A DNA stretch of 64,000 nucleotides, from contig NZ_JAJUXI010000006.1 in assembly GCF_021390515.1 (NCBI RefSeq), forward strand, positions 310,001 through 374,000, written 5' to 3'. Position numbers and translations under genes: made by a program. This document shows, piece after piece, positions 9,635 to 18,445 of the stretch (the first letter of the stretch is position 1; each line of letters begins with the position of its first letter). This DNA is from Dyadobacter sp. CY326. GTDB taxonomy: Bacteria > Bacteroidota > Bacteroidia > Cytophagales > Spirosomataceae. A model generated the notes under the pieces. That model was not told the DNA's origin. It saw only the letters and a program-made list of their open reading frames with translations, and did not search any database.

Positions 9635-10837
9635 ATGAAAAACTCGACGCGTTTTCAATTGATGGCCATGATGTTCCTGCTCTATTTTATATGGGGCTCG
9701 TGGTATGGGCAAATGAGTAAATATCTGTTTACTGCACTTGGAGCGACGGGAGGGCAGGTTGGAAATGCTTATGCAGCCTTTTCAATTGCGCAGATCATCG
9801 CTCCCTTTTTCGTCGGAATGATTGCCGACCGTTACTTTGCCGCACAAAAAGTTTTAGGCGTTTTGAGCCTTGCGGGTGCCGCAATTCTTTTTGTTTTAAT
9901 CGGCGTTGACGATCCGGACAACTTTTTCTGGATTATCCTAGCTTACTGCATTTCTTTCGCGCCCATGATGTCGCTTACGACTTCTATTGCCATGCAGCAG
10001 GTTACCAACTCGGAAAAGGATTTCCCAGCGATACGCGTAATGGGCACCGTTTCCTGGATTGTCGTTTCCAATATTATTGGTTATTATGGCTTTGGTGATG
10101 ATGTGATGATCTTTAAAATTTCAATGGTCGCCTCAGCATTTCTGGGAGTTTACGCATTCTTTTTACCTGATACGCCTCCAAAACCGAGCACAAAATCGAC
10201 TTTTACTGACATTCTTGGTCTTGATGCATTCACGCTTTTCAAAGACCGGTCATTTGCGATATTCTTCATTTCCTCGCTATTAATCTGCATTCCTTTGTCA
10301 TTCTATTATGCCATGGCTAATCCGTCGTTGACTGATTCGGGCATGACCAATGTAGAGAATAAAATGTCGTTGGGCCAGGCTTCGGAAGTTGTTTTTATGC
10401 TCCTGATCCCGCTCGCATTCAGCCGTTTGGGTGTAAAATGGATGTTGGTTGTAGGGCTTATCGCCTGGATTATTCGCTTTATCGGTTTTGGTTATGGCGA
10501 TGTGAACAGTGAATGGCTGCTTTATATGGCAATTATTCTGCACGGCGTTTGTTATGACTTCTTCTTCGTCACCGGCCAGATTTACACAGACAGCAAAGCA
10601 GGGGAAAAATATCGTTCTTCTGCGCAGGGACTTATTTCAATTGCAACCTACGGCATTGGAATGGGCATTGGCTCGTGGCTCGCGGGTTTGGTTGCGGACA
10701 TGTACACTGTAAATGGTGTGAAGGATTGGACAAGCATCTGGATGGTTCCTGCGGGAATCGCGGCAGTCGTCTTAGTGCTGTTTGTCTTGTTCTTTAAGGA
10801 CAATAAAATCAAAGCGAATAACGCAGTCCCTGCATAA
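9635..10837 (+). CDS. MFS transporter, nucleoside permease type
   Basis: 400 residues with 12 predicted helices. The N-terminus (FQLMAMMFLLYFIWGSWYG) and the following ATGGQVGNAYAAFSIAQIIAP resemble the nucleoside:H+ symporter branch (NupG/XapB) of the major facilitator superfamily, where similar W-G-x-W stretches occur in helix 1. The motif GMIADRYFAAQKVL is the loop 2-3 signature. The likely substrate is a nucleoside, but sugar-uptake relatives exist in Bacteroidota. It follows mutS by 45 bases and is ended by the terminator at 10855. Confidence 0.8.
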   Translation: MKNSTRFQLMAMMFLLYFIWGSWYGQMSKYLFTALGATGGQVGNAYAAFSIAQIIAPFFVGMIADRYFAAQKVLGVLSLAGAAILFVLIGVDDPDNFFWIILAYCISFAPMMSLTTSIAMQQVTNSEKDFPAIRVMGTVSWIVVSNIIGYYGFGDDVMIFKISMVASAFLGVYAFFLPDTPPKPSTKSTFTDILGLDAFTLFKDRSFAIFFISSLLICIPLSFYYAMANPSLTDSGMTNVENKMSLGQASEVVFMLLIPLAFSRLGVKWMLVVGLIAWIIRFIGFGYGDVNSEWLLYMAIILHGVCYDFFFVTGQIYTDSKAGEKYRSSAQGLISIATYGIGMGIGSWLAGLVADMYTVNGVKDWTSIWMVPAGIAAVVLVLFVLFFKDNKIKANNAVPA

Positions 10838-10854
10838 GCGTTGATGTAAGTGCA

Positions 10855-10891
10855 TAAAAAAACCTGTAAGTTGAATCTTACAGGTTTTTTT
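10855..10891. terminator. Strong bidirectional terminator
   Basis: The sequence aaaaaacctgtaag, a 6-base loop, then cttacaggtttttt forms a near-perfect 14-base-pair stem with A and T runs at either side. It separates the convergent MFS and RRM genes. Confidence 0.9.
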
Positions 10892-10905
10892 ATGCCATTT
10901 ATTTC

Positions 10906-11508
10906 TCAATAATCGTCATCATCGTCATCACCAATGTTTCGGGTGTAGTTTTTGGATCCACCTCCGCCTTTCTTGTGCTCACCGCCTCCCTTACCGAAAC
11001 GGTCGTCAGGCTTCGATGATTTTCCTTTATCGCTATATCCACCGCCGTTGTAACTGCTGCGGTCGCTGCTTCTGTATCGGTCGTTATTTCCTCCACCTGA
11101 ACTTTTATCGCCTCCTGAATAGCCGCCTCCTCCGCCAAACCCGCCTCCGCCTGGTGCGATTCCGCTGCCTGGGGTGCTTGGTCTGTCAGTGCTGCTGCCC
11201 GTTTCAGGACGAGCCGGTCTGTTAAATCCTCCTTCTCTTCTTGGCGCACCCGTATCAGTTCTTGCTTCTTTTTTCTGCGATTCATTGACAACCAGCGGCC
11301 GTCCGTACATATCTGCTCCGTTCAAGTTGTTGATTGCCAACCTTGCCTCTTCTTCATCCGGCATCTCGATAAAGCCGAAACCCTTGCTCTGACGTGTAAT
11401 CTTGTCAATGATAATTTTCGCGGAGCTCACTGTTCCAAATTTTTCGAAAGCTTCACGCAGTTCGCTCTCCTTCAATTTAAAAGAAAGACTCCCAACAAAA
11501 ATGTCCAT
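10906..11508 (-). CDS. RNA-binding protein with RRM domain and Gly-rich tail
   Basis: 200 residues. One RRM occupies residues 1-80: RNP2 is IFVGSL and RNP1 is KGFGFIEM. The rest is a disordered tail rich in Gly, Ser, Arg, Asp and Tyr, ending in a run of Asp. RRM proteins with glycine tails are common in Bacteroidota and cyanobacteria, often cold- or stress-linked, and bind single-stranded RNA. The low-complexity tail opens false frames on both strands; I left those out. It shares its terminator with the MFS gene. Confidence 0.92.
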   Translation of the reverse strand: MDIFVGSLSFKLKESELREAFEKFGTVSSAKIIIDKITRQSKGFGFIEMPDEEEARLAINNLNGADMYGRPLVVNESQKKEARTDTGAPRREGGFNRPARPETGSSTDRPSTPGSGIAPGGGGFGGGGGYSGGDKSSGGGNNDRYRSSDRSSYNGGGYSDKGKSSKPDDRFGKGGGEHKKGGGGSKNYTRNIGDDDDDDY

Positions 11509-11551
11509 GGAAACAACTGGTTTTAATTTAATTTTTAGGTTATAAATATAT

Positions 11552-12382
11552 TTATTTTAACTGATAAGCTACTACACTGTTTTTTCCAAAAGTCGGCACG
11601 TAGACGATTTTTTTAACGGTATCGTACCCAATGTCCGCTGAATTGGTCTTGTCAGCGCTTGTATCCAGCAACTTTTGCGTGGTTCCGTCTGACTTTACGT
11701 AATAAACTACGCCAGCCCAGCACGAAACAATATATTCACCCGAAACCACCTGTTCAATTCCGTCTGTGCTTTTATCCATGCCCTCAGCAACAACACTCAC
11801 TTCTTTTGTCGCGCTTACTTTTTTTAATGTTCCCGCATCCGCGATTAACACATCTGAGCCAACTGCCAAAACGCCATTGGGCCCGGTCAAATCCTCAATA
11901 AACGTTGTGATTTTACCATCCTTAATCAGATGCACTTTCTTTGTGCTCGAATCAGAAACGTAAATGTTGCCTTTTGCATCGATGGTAAGGTCATTCAAGA
12001 ATTTTGAACCCTCCACAGCGTGTTTTTTAATGATTTTCCCTGATTTGATATCAATTTCAACCACGTCGGTTACATCTGTCACATACAATGTATTGCCTTT
12101 AATGCCCATGCCTTTTGGTGCGTTAAGACCGGTTATCCAATCTTTTGCAACAATTTTTCCATCCAATCCAACCTTGGCAATCCCGCCCTTCCCATCTTTT
12201 TCACCTGCTTGCCCGTCGATCAGTGCGACGTATAAAACTTGGTCCTTTGGACTAAAAAATACAGATTCCGGAACTGGAAGGGATGCGTCCGTTGCCCATA
12301 TTTGGGTTAAAGAATGTTGTGCTTTCGCTGAAACTGCTCCTAATAAAAGTGCAGCTGATAAAAAAAGGTGACTGGTTTTCAT
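11552..12382 (-). CDS. Secreted SMP-30/NHL-type beta-propeller protein
   Basis: 276 residues with a clear signal peptide (cut after AKA). The mature chain shows repeating beta-propeller blades: LPVPESVFFSPKDQVLYVA, GLNAPKGMGIKGNTLYVTD, NDLTIDAKGNIYVSDS, GPNGVLAVGSDVLIAD. The P-x-x-x-x-x-x-x-x-x-x-V-S-D pattern is that of SMP-30/gluconolactonase-like and NHL proteins. The protein is exported; possible lactonase or sugar-binding role, but no metal-site residues can be assigned with certainty. It is monocistronic, downstream of the terminator of the RES gene. Confidence 0.75.
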   Translation of the reverse strand: MKTSHLFLSAALLLGAVSAKAQHSLTQIWATDASLPVPESVFFSPKDQVLYVALIDGQAGEKDGKGGIAKVGLDGKIVAKDWITGLNAPKGMGIKGNTLYVTDVTDVVEIDIKSGKIIKKHAVEGSKFLNDLTIDAKGNIYVSDSSTKKVHLIKDGKITTFIEDLTGPNGVLAVGSDVLIADAGTLKKVSATKEVSVVAEGMDKSTDGIEQVVSGEYIVSCWAGVVYYVKSDGTTQKLLDTSADKTNSADIGYDTVKKIVYVPTFGKNSVVAYQLK

Positions 12383-12403
12383 ATGGCTTGATTGTTACTA
12401 ACT

Positions 12404-12411
12404 CAAAGCTA
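12404..12411 (-). promoter_or_regulatory. Candidate -7 element for the beta-propeller gene
   Basis: On the minus strand this is TAGCTTTG, a match to TAnnTTTG about 22 bases before the ATG at 12382. There is no TTG at the normal spacing, so confidence is low. Confidence 0.35.
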
Positions 12412-12415
12412 AATA

Positions 12416-12450
12416 AAAATGCCCAAATCAGTTGATTATGGGCATTTTTA
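12416..12450 (-). terminator. Terminator of the Xre-RES operon
   Basis: An inverted repeat aaaaatgccca / tgggcattttt encloses a 13-base loop. On the minus strand it follows the RES stop codon by a few bases and ends in a T-run. Confidence 0.8.
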
Positions 12451-12457
12451 AATTTTC

Positions 12458-12913
12458 TTATAATTTAATCCTTAAATCATAAACGAAGTCCTTGACATCA
12501 ACAATGCGGAAGGCATCTTGCGCGACGAACATTGGATTGAGCAGATAATTAAATTCGTCAGTAATGATTGCCGAAGGAATTTGTAAAAATGCGTGAGAAG
12601 CTTTTTTAAGCACCATTGTTCCGTAATCTTTGGTCGAGGCGGGAGCAGGTGCATCGCGCCAATTGCCCGGTAAATCCGCAATGGAGGTTTGATAAATGTC
12701 CAGTGAAGCCAGCTCAAATGTCGTAATGCTCAGTGCGCGGGGAATGTCGTCAATGCTAATGTTGGCTGTATATTCGAGCAGCGCAAGGGCCCGACTGGCG
12801 GATGTGTAAATGCATGGAGTGAGTTTGTGATTCCAGCGCCCGCCGAAAAGCCTCGCGCCTTCGCCGGTAAGATCGTGTGCGTATTTTGTGCGCCCTATGC
12901 GGTAAACGATCAT
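12458..12913 (-). CDS. RES-domain toxin (NAD+-consuming family)
   Basis: 151 residues. The RES fold shows at MIVYRIGRTKYAHDLTGEGA, GGRWNHKLTPCIYTSASRAL (Arg and Tyr), ALLEYTAN (Glu) and the C-terminal LLNPMFVAQDAFRI. RES toxins degrade or phosphorolyse NAD+ and arrest growth until neutralised by a cognate Xre/MbcA antitoxin. Its start lies 6 bases after the antitoxin stop, so the pair is one operon read antitoxin first. The length is normal for the family and the protein appears intact. Confidence 0.9.
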   Translation of the reverse strand: MIVYRIGRTKYAHDLTGEGARLFGGRWNHKLTPCIYTSASRALALLEYTANISIDDIPRALSITTFELASLDIYQTSIADLPGNWRDAPAPASTKDYGTMVLKKASHAFLQIPSAIITDEFNYLLNPMFVAQDAFRIVDVKDFVYDLRIKL

Positions 12914-12919
12914 GAGGGA

Positions 12920-13435
12920 TTAGGAATAAACGCCATAATCAATACGCCCGATCAGGTTTTTTACTTCCTCACGCCCATATTGATTATCCAAAAGATTATA
13001 AGGGCTTTCGCCTCCCAATGCACGGTTTGGGCTAAAAATCCATCGATTGAAGCGGTCCACATCCTCAAAAACTTCATAACCATAAGAATAAATATCCGCA
13101 AGCCCAACCAGCTTTTCACTGACCGTCGGGTTGAATTTATCTGCACCTTTTTTGTTAATCAGCGTTGCGCGCGCCACGGACAATGTTGCGGCCAGCTGGT
13201 CATAATCCATCCCGATCTTGTCCTTGAAGCCTTCGAGATCAGTTTTACTGATTCCTTGCTTTACAACACGCATTTTCTCGATTGCTGTCATTTTACTTTC
13301 GGGTTTGCGAACGGGTGAACTGAAAATAATGCTTGCTGGCATTACGCTATGACCATAAGCTGCCTGAGCCTCTTCCAAAATCTTTGGCTCACTTTCATCA
13401 ACCGCCTCATACATCTTTTTACCCTGCTCCATCAT
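12920..13435 (-). CDS. Xre/MbcA/ParS-type antitoxin (DUF2384)
   Basis: 171 residues. An N-terminal extension is followed by a helix-turn-helix (YDQLAATLSVARATLINKK) and a C-terminal DUF2384 toxin-binding domain (VFEDVDRFNRWIFSPNRALG, then LLDNQYGREEVKNLIGRIDYGVYS). This matches antitoxins of the RES-Xre class, which cap the RES active site with the C-terminal domain and repress their operon through the HTH. Two Met codons are adjacent at the start; either could be used. A perfect 14-base palindrome lies just upstream. Confidence 0.9.
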   Translation of the reverse strand: MMEQGKKMYEAVDESEPKILEEAQAAYGHSVMPASIIFSSPVRKPESKMTAIEKMRVVKQGISKTDLEGFKDKIGMDYDQLAATLSVARATLINKKGADKFNPTVSEKLVGLADIYSYGYEVFEDVDRFNRWIFSPNRALGGESPYNLLDNQYGREEVKNLIGRIDYGVYS

Positions 13436-13458
13436 AAAACAAATTTACACTTTCTCCG

Positions 13459-13472
13459 GTATAAATTTATAC
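13459..13472. promoter_or_regulatory. Perfect 14-base palindrome, likely antitoxin operator
   Basis: gtataaatttatac is self-complementary over its full length. It sits 24 bases upstream of the antitoxin start, between that gene and the terminator of the neighbouring operon. Antitoxin HTH proteins of this class bind such palindromes for autorepression; the assignment here is inferred from position. Confidence 0.55.
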
Positions 13473-13480
13473 TAAAACAA

Positions 13481-13513
13481 AAAATCCTCCGCAATTTGCA
13501 GAGGATTTTTCTT
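13481..13513 (-). terminator. Terminator of the HEAT-DUF1080 gene
   Basis: The arms aaaatcctc and gaggatttt enclose a 12-base loop. On the minus strand they lie about 25 bases after the stop codon at 13536 and end in a T-run. Confidence 0.8.
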
Positions 13514-13535
13514 GATAAATCTTTTATTCTTCTCG

Positions 13536-16500
13536 CTATTTCCGTTTCTTATTTTTAGTTGAAACCACAGGTTGTTCAGCGACTTTTGTCAAATCAGCGA
13601 TCCTGATATTCCTGAATTTCAATTCAGATCCATGTCCCAGAAAGCCCAAATGCCCGCTGGTCCGTTTTAATCCGGGATGTTCTTTGTGATCCACGGTTCC
13701 GTTTTTACTTGCCTCGGCCAGATCACCGTCGAGAATGACCGTGCCGTTTAGCGTTACTTTAATTTTTGAACCCTGCACACGCACTTCTTCATAATTCCAT
13801 TCACCCATTGGTTTCAAAAAGCCTCTTTTGGCAGGAATAATGCCATATGCCGATCCGTGATATTGATATTCGTGCAAATCCTTATAAATGTCCGCATCGT
13901 TATCCAAGATCTGGATTTCGGTTCCTACATAAGCCGCGTCTCCCTCCATCGGCGTCCTGATGCCCAATCCATTATTTGCTCCGGGAGTCAATTGAAATTC
14001 AAAACGGAAGTCGAAATCACTGAATTCGTCTTTTGTGTACAGATTTCCTTTGCCGCCTTTCTTTGGATCAACGACCAATGCGCCGTTATCAATGAAATAA
14101 TCCGTTCGGTTGCCAACCCATTCAAACATATTTGTTCCGTCGAAAAGAACTTTGAAACCTTCTTTCTGTTCTGCATCGCTCAGTTTAAACGGCTCGGGAC
14201 GCTCAATTTCGCGCACATAAATGTCTCGGTAATTGATCTGGTTTCCATGCGCTTGCAATTCGATCTGCTCTTTGGCGAAAATGGGCAGGTTACGGTCCCA
14301 GTAATTTTCCAATATCACATTATCAACAACATTTTCGCCATTCAAATCAACGGAAACGCGATCGCCAATCATGGTGATATGGAATGTGTTCCACTCGCCA
14401 ATGGCGTTGTCGGCCAGTTTTGACGGCTTACTCGGATTGACTTTATTGTTATAAAGTCCGCCCGAACCAACCTGCGCACCCACGCTCACGCGTGACGTGT
14501 CCCAGATCTGCACCTGAGGCGTTCCGCGCAAATAAATGCCCGCATCGCCATCTTTCTGAATTTTCCAATCCACAAACATTTCAAAATCACCATATTGCTT
14601 CATCGTGGCAAGGTTGTCGCCATGACCTGAAAAAACGAGTTCCCCGTCTTTCGCAAACCAGTCTTTGTTAGCAGCTTCGTTGGCCTTTTTTTGCTTGTAT
14701 GCCAAACTGTCCGCGCTCATTTTACCGCGAGCGATCGGGTTTTCAACCAAGCCTTTCCAGCCGGAAAGATCCTTTCCATTGAATAAAGCCACAAAACCTT
14801 CACCCTTTGGGATTTCTGATAAATGTCTTTTGATCGATTCCTTTTGATATTCAGCGTCTTTTCCTGTCAAAACTGAACTTGCTTTGGTAAGTAAATCGCG
14901 AATTTCGGCGCTGTAAAAGTTTTTGTTAGCCAATGCAATGGTCATCACAGCTTGTGCCGCAACTTGTTGTGTAGCCGGGTTATCCAGATATTTTCCAGCA
15001 AAAAGCAATGCATTAAATGTTCGCAAGCGTGGCAGCTCTTTTAGGATCATTTCTTTTTGTGCGTCTGTTTTGGCCAAAGCCATTGCTTCGCGAAGCATGA
15101 TTACTTTCACCGTCGGTGTTTTAGCAGACTTAGTCGCAGCCGAAACATATCCACCCAATGCAGCCTCAAAATCCGCATTATCCGTTGTCTTTTTTGCAAT
15201 TGCTAAAAGCTCGTTGGCGGAGGTTGCGTCAGCCCATGCAGACAATGCTGTGATGGCCGCTTTTTTGGCCTGGACGTCGCCGCTATTGTAAGCTGTTACC
15301 ACGGAATTCAATGCTTGTTTTCCGCCAATGCTTGCTAAAACGCCCAGATAGTTGGACTGCTTATCCGCAGGTGACGCCTGAATTTGCGTTAAGATAAGAT
15401 CCGTTTGGGCTTTCGTATCACCTGAACCTTTTACTCCGGCCGCAACTGCTTTTTGAATAGCAGACATCTGCTCAGCATCGCTAACCGTGTTAAGCAAAGT
15501 GAACATTTGCGGCAGATCATTGGTTGTTGCCAGCGATTTCAATGCATTGTAAGCCGATTTCGAAACTTCCGCATTGGGGCTTTTCAGCAAAGCAAACACA
15601 TTGCTAAGCTTTGAACTGGCTTCACGCGCAGCCAAAACGTCAATCGCCGCAGGTTGCGCGGATGCAGGAAGCGAAGGCAAAGCGGTTGCAATTTGATTTA
15701 CAACGGCATCACCCTTAATGGTTAACAAACTGCTTTTAACAGCCGCAACTTCATCCGCGTTAGCCGTTTTCAACACATTAATCAAACCCGGAACACTCGC
15801 TGCCTGACCGATTTTTCCCACTGCCCAAATTGCCGCGAGCTTCACTTTGCTATCCTTGGACGTCAATGATTTTTGAATGACAGGCAAAGCATCGTTTGAA
15901 TTGGCATGTCCTAGCATTGTGATGATCTCAGCCTGAACCTCGGGTTTGGCCTTTTTCATTGCGTTCAACCAAGGCGTTGTGCCATCAGCCATTAAATATT
16001 TTTGCCCCAATTTCAATGCAGCAGCGCGATATTGCGGATCAGCGCTTTGCAAAGCATTCACCAGCACGGGAACAGATTCGCGTTTTTTAATGTCTGAGTA
16101 AATTTTCAAAGCAGATGACCGCGTTGGTCCTTGCTTGGCATCCGGCGTGTTTTTTAGCAATGCCAATGCGGCTTTTTCAGATGCGGCAGCGTTGCCGTTT
16201 TCCGCCAGTCTTGCCAGATATTTGAGGTAAACAGCAGTCGCATCCGATTCGTCATAACCGAAATTCGCTTTTTGTGCCGCAGCCAATAATATCGACTCAG
16301 AGGAAGGAGCGCCAATCTCGGAAAGCGCAAACAAGCTTACTTTGCGCAAAAGCAGATCCTCATTCACAGCCGATTTTTCAATAACCGAGGCCGCCTCCTT
16401 GTAACGAACGCCGCCTAATGCTTCAATGATCGCAATCTTCGTGCTTTCCGGAGCGCCTTCCAAACCTTGCAATAGCGCAGCGCCAGCAGCAGGAGAGGCG

Positions 16501-16970
16501 ATTCTGGCCAATGTTCTTGAAGCCGGACCAGAAAGTCTTTCGTCTTTCAAATAGGATTTCAAAACCTCTATCGACTCGTCTTTCCCAACCGTCTGCAATT
16601 GGTAAATCAGAAAGTTTTTGCTATCCGGATCGCTTACTTTCGATAATGCTTCTCCGTAAGCTTCCGCAGCTATTTTTCGAAAATCCTCTTTGCCAGCCTG
16701 AGAAGCATAGTAAGTGAAACCGCCGATTGCATATTGGATTTTTGTATTATCTCCTTTGCCCAGCGGCGTCAGCATGGAAGCGATTTGAACCAGTCCCGGC
16801 TTGCCGAGCTGGCCCAGTTCTTCCATGTTTTTCTTTAATGCAGCTTCGTTTTGGGAAGGAAATTTGGATAACAATGTTTTGACTTTCGTCGCCAGCGCAT
16901 CGTCCGTTTGAGCCCATGCCTGCGAAATCAACATGCAGAGGGCCAAAATGTTATATAAGTTTCTTTTCAT
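13536..16970 (-). CDS. Secreted HEAT-repeat protein with two 3-keto-disaccharide hydrolase (DUF1080) domains
   Basis: 1144 residues. A signal peptide (cut after AWA) leads into about 650 residues of HEAT-type helical repeats (recurring AALKLGQKYL, VKLAAIWAVGKIGQAASVPG patterns). Two jelly-roll DUF1080 domains follow, at about 715-925 (begins FVALFNGKDLSGW) and 930-1127 (begins FKVLFDGTNMFEW). DUF1080 proteins are linked to cleavage of 3-keto-glycosides, and domains of this type are usually single. The gene is 49 bases downstream of a Tat-exported Gfo/Idh/MocA oxidoreductase on the same strand, which fits a 3-keto sugar pathway in the periplasm. Confidence 0.88.
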   Translation of the reverse strand: MKRNLYNILALCMLISQAWAQTDDALATKVKTLLSKFPSQNEAALKKNMEELGQLGKPGLVQIASMLTPLGKGDNTKIQYAIGGFTYYASQAGKEDFRKIAAEAYGEALSKVSDPDSKNFLIYQLQTVGKDESIEVLKSYLKDERLSGPASRTLARIASPAAGAALLQGLEGAPESTKIAIIEALGGVRYKEAASVIEKSAVNEDLLLRKVSLFALSEIGAPSSESILLAAAQKANFGYDESDATAVYLKYLARLAENGNAAASEKAALALLKNTPDAKQGPTRSSALKIYSDIKKRESVPVLVNALQSADPQYRAAALKLGQKYLMADGTTPWLNAMKKAKPEVQAEIITMLGHANSNDALPVIQKSLTSKDSKVKLAAIWAVGKIGQAASVPGLINVLKTANADEVAAVKSSLLTIKGDAVVNQIATALPSLPASAQPAAIDVLAAREASSKLSNVFALLKSPNAEVSKSAYNALKSLATTNDLPQMFTLLNTVSDAEQMSAIQKAVAAGVKGSGDTKAQTDLILTQIQASPADKQSNYLGVLASIGGKQALNSVVTAYNSGDVQAKKAAITALSAWADATSANELLAIAKKTTDNADFEAALGGYVSAATKSAKTPTVKVIMLREAMALAKTDAQKEMILKELPRLRTFNALLFAGKYLDNPATQQVAAQAVMTIALANKNFYSAEIRDLLTKASSVLTGKDAEYQKESIKRHLSEIPKGEGFVALFNGKDLSGWKGLVENPIARGKMSADSLAYKQKKANEAANKDWFAKDGELVFSGHGDNLATMKQYGDFEMFVDWKIQKDGDAGIYLRGTPQVQIWDTSRVSVGAQVGSGGLYNNKVNPSKPSKLADNAIGEWNTFHITMIGDRVSVDLNGENVVDNVILENYWDRNLPIFAKEQIELQAHGNQINYRDIYVREIERPEPFKLSDAEQKEGFKVLFDGTNMFEWVGNRTDYFIDNGALVVDPKKGGKGNLYTKDEFSDFDFRFEFQLTPGANNGLGIRTPMEGDAAYVGTEIQILDNDADIYKDLHEYQYHGSAYGIIPAKRGFLKPMGEWNYEEVRVQGSKIKVTLNGTVILDGDLAEASKNGTVDHKEHPGLKRTSGHLGFLGHGSELKFRNIRIADLTKVAEQPVVSTKNKKRK

Positions 16971-17019
16971 TGAATATCAAGGATGGAAATGAATGAATGC
17001 AAAGTTGAACAAACCCAGA

Positions 17020-18294
17020 TTACATGGTCCAGGGGCCACGCATCGGTTGGTTAATGAGTCGGTTTGCACCTTCATCGTCTATAAATTCCTGTTTTTCGGG
17101 GTCAAATTTCAATGAGCGTCCCAACCTTAATGCAGCAAGTCCCATGTTTACAATGGTGCACGAACGGTGTCCGTTTTCTTCATTAAGCGCAAACTTCTTA
17201 CGGTTTTTGACAGCATCTACAAAGTCTGTAACCTGCGGTTCGGGGTCCGGGAATGCGGCCAATTTCTTTTCAAGATCAGGAATGTCGGACTGGAAATTTG
17301 GGAAAAGCTTGCCTTTCGGACCTTCTATGTAAGCCACTTTTTCGTCCTTTGCTTTACCATCCAGCACAATCTGGCAGCCATCAGCATAAGTGTAAGTGAT
17401 GCGGCGCCACGTTCCTACGGCTTCCGTATGTTGCTGAGGGGCATCCACTTCCACGCTTACCGGGCTTGTATCATCTTTGCCCAAAAAATATTGAATAGGG
17501 TCAATGTAATGCTGGCCCATATCGCCTAATCCGCCGCCATCGTAATCCCAGTAACCCCGGAAAGTCTGGTGCACGCGGTGTTCGCTATATGGCTTGTAAG
17601 GCGCAGGTCCGAGCCACATTTCGTAATCCAGCTCGGCAGGAACGGGCATGGGCGCGTTGTTTGTGTTGCCAACCCAATAAAATTTCCAGTCGAAACCCGT
17701 ATGCTTGCTAACGGTCACTTTCAAAGGCCATCCCAGCAAACCGCTTTGAACCAGCTTTTTAATGGGTTTAACCGGCGTTCTCATGCCGTAGAAATTGTCC
17801 TGAAAACGAAACCAGGTGTTGAGCCTGAAAATCCGGCCGTGCTGCTGCACAGCCTCCACCAGGCGTTTTCCTTCCCCGATCGTGCGCGTCATCGGTTTTT
17901 CACACCAAACGTCTTTTCCGGCGCGCGCAGCGTCTGCGGCAATGATCCCGTGCCAATGCGGTGGCGTGGCCACGTGGACAATGTCAACTTCGGGAAGCTG
18001 GATCACTTCGCGATAATCGGAAAAGGTTTTTACGCCTTTGTCCACCATTCCGACGGCAATGTCAAGATGTTTTTTATCCACATCGCAAAGCGCAACGACC
18101 TTGGTGCCGGCATATGGAATGTGGCCGCGGCCCATGGAGCCGGTGCCTACGATGGCTTTGGTCAGCTGATCGCTGGGGGCAATAAATCCTTTGCCCAAAA
18201 CATGGCGCGGGACAATTGAAAAAGTGGCCAGCGTGGCAAGTGAACCTTTAATAAAGGTCCGTCTGGACGCAGATGTGCCGTTTTTTTCTTTCAT
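17020..18294 (-). CDS. Tat-exported Gfo/Idh/MocA family oxidoreductase
   Basis: 424 residues. The N-terminus carries a twin-arginine signal (SRRTFIKGSLATLATF), so the folded, cofactor-loaded enzyme is exported. A Rossmann fold follows (AIVGTGSMGRGHIPYAG), then the family motif CEKPMTRT and GDMGQHYIDPIQYFLG with a conserved His. Members oxidise or epimerise sugars with tightly bound NAD(P). Some produce 3-keto-glycosides, the substrate class of DUF1080 enzymes. The next gene in the operon is such a protein, so I infer joint action on a glycoside, substrate unknown. Confidence 0.9.
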   Translation of the reverse strand: MKEKNGTSASRRTFIKGSLATLATFSIVPRHVLGKGFIAPSDQLTKAIVGTGSMGRGHIPYAGTKVVALCDVDKKHLDIAVGMVDKGVKTFSDYREVIQLPEVDIVHVATPPHWHGIIAADAARAGKDVWCEKPMTRTIGEGKRLVEAVQQHGRIFRLNTWFRFQDNFYGMRTPVKPIKKLVQSGLLGWPLKVTVSKHTGFDWKFYWVGNTNNAPMPVPAELDYEMWLGPAPYKPYSEHRVHQTFRGYWDYDGGGLGDMGQHYIDPIQYFLGKDDTSPVSVEVDAPQQHTEAVGTWRRITYTYADGCQIVLDGKAKDEKVAYIEGPKGKLFPNFQSDIPDLEKKLAAFPDPEPQVTDFVDAVKNRKKFALNEENGHRSCTIVNMGLAALRLGRSLKFDPEKQEFIDDEGANRLINQPMRGPWTM

Positions 18295-18445
18295 TAATTA
18301 AGGATGTTTAGGAATTAAATGTAAAGTCTTAGGTGAATTTAGGATAATAATCAGAATGTAACAAAGCGGCATTTCCGATGCGGAACATTAAGCACAATTT
18401 ACTTTGGAATGAAATAGTGTTTCTCCTAACATTCCTATAATGCCC

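Noticed and set aside
10899-11291. 130-codon minus-strand frame over the tail of the RRM gene
   Set aside because: It is a shadow of the Gly/Ser/Arg-rich tail in another phase, with low-complexity sequence and no independent start signal. The RRM frame is clearly the real one.
13440-13447. CAAATTTA, reading TAAATTTG on the minus strand, as a promoter of the antitoxin gene
   Set aside because: It is only 5 bases before the start codon, so transcription would begin inside the gene. No TTG exists at proper spacing. The palindrome upstream is the better regulatory candidate.
17569-18219. 216-codon frame antisense to the Tat-exported oxidoreductase
   Set aside because: The Arg/His/Phe-rich composition and lack of any motif mark it as a shadow of the conserved gene.
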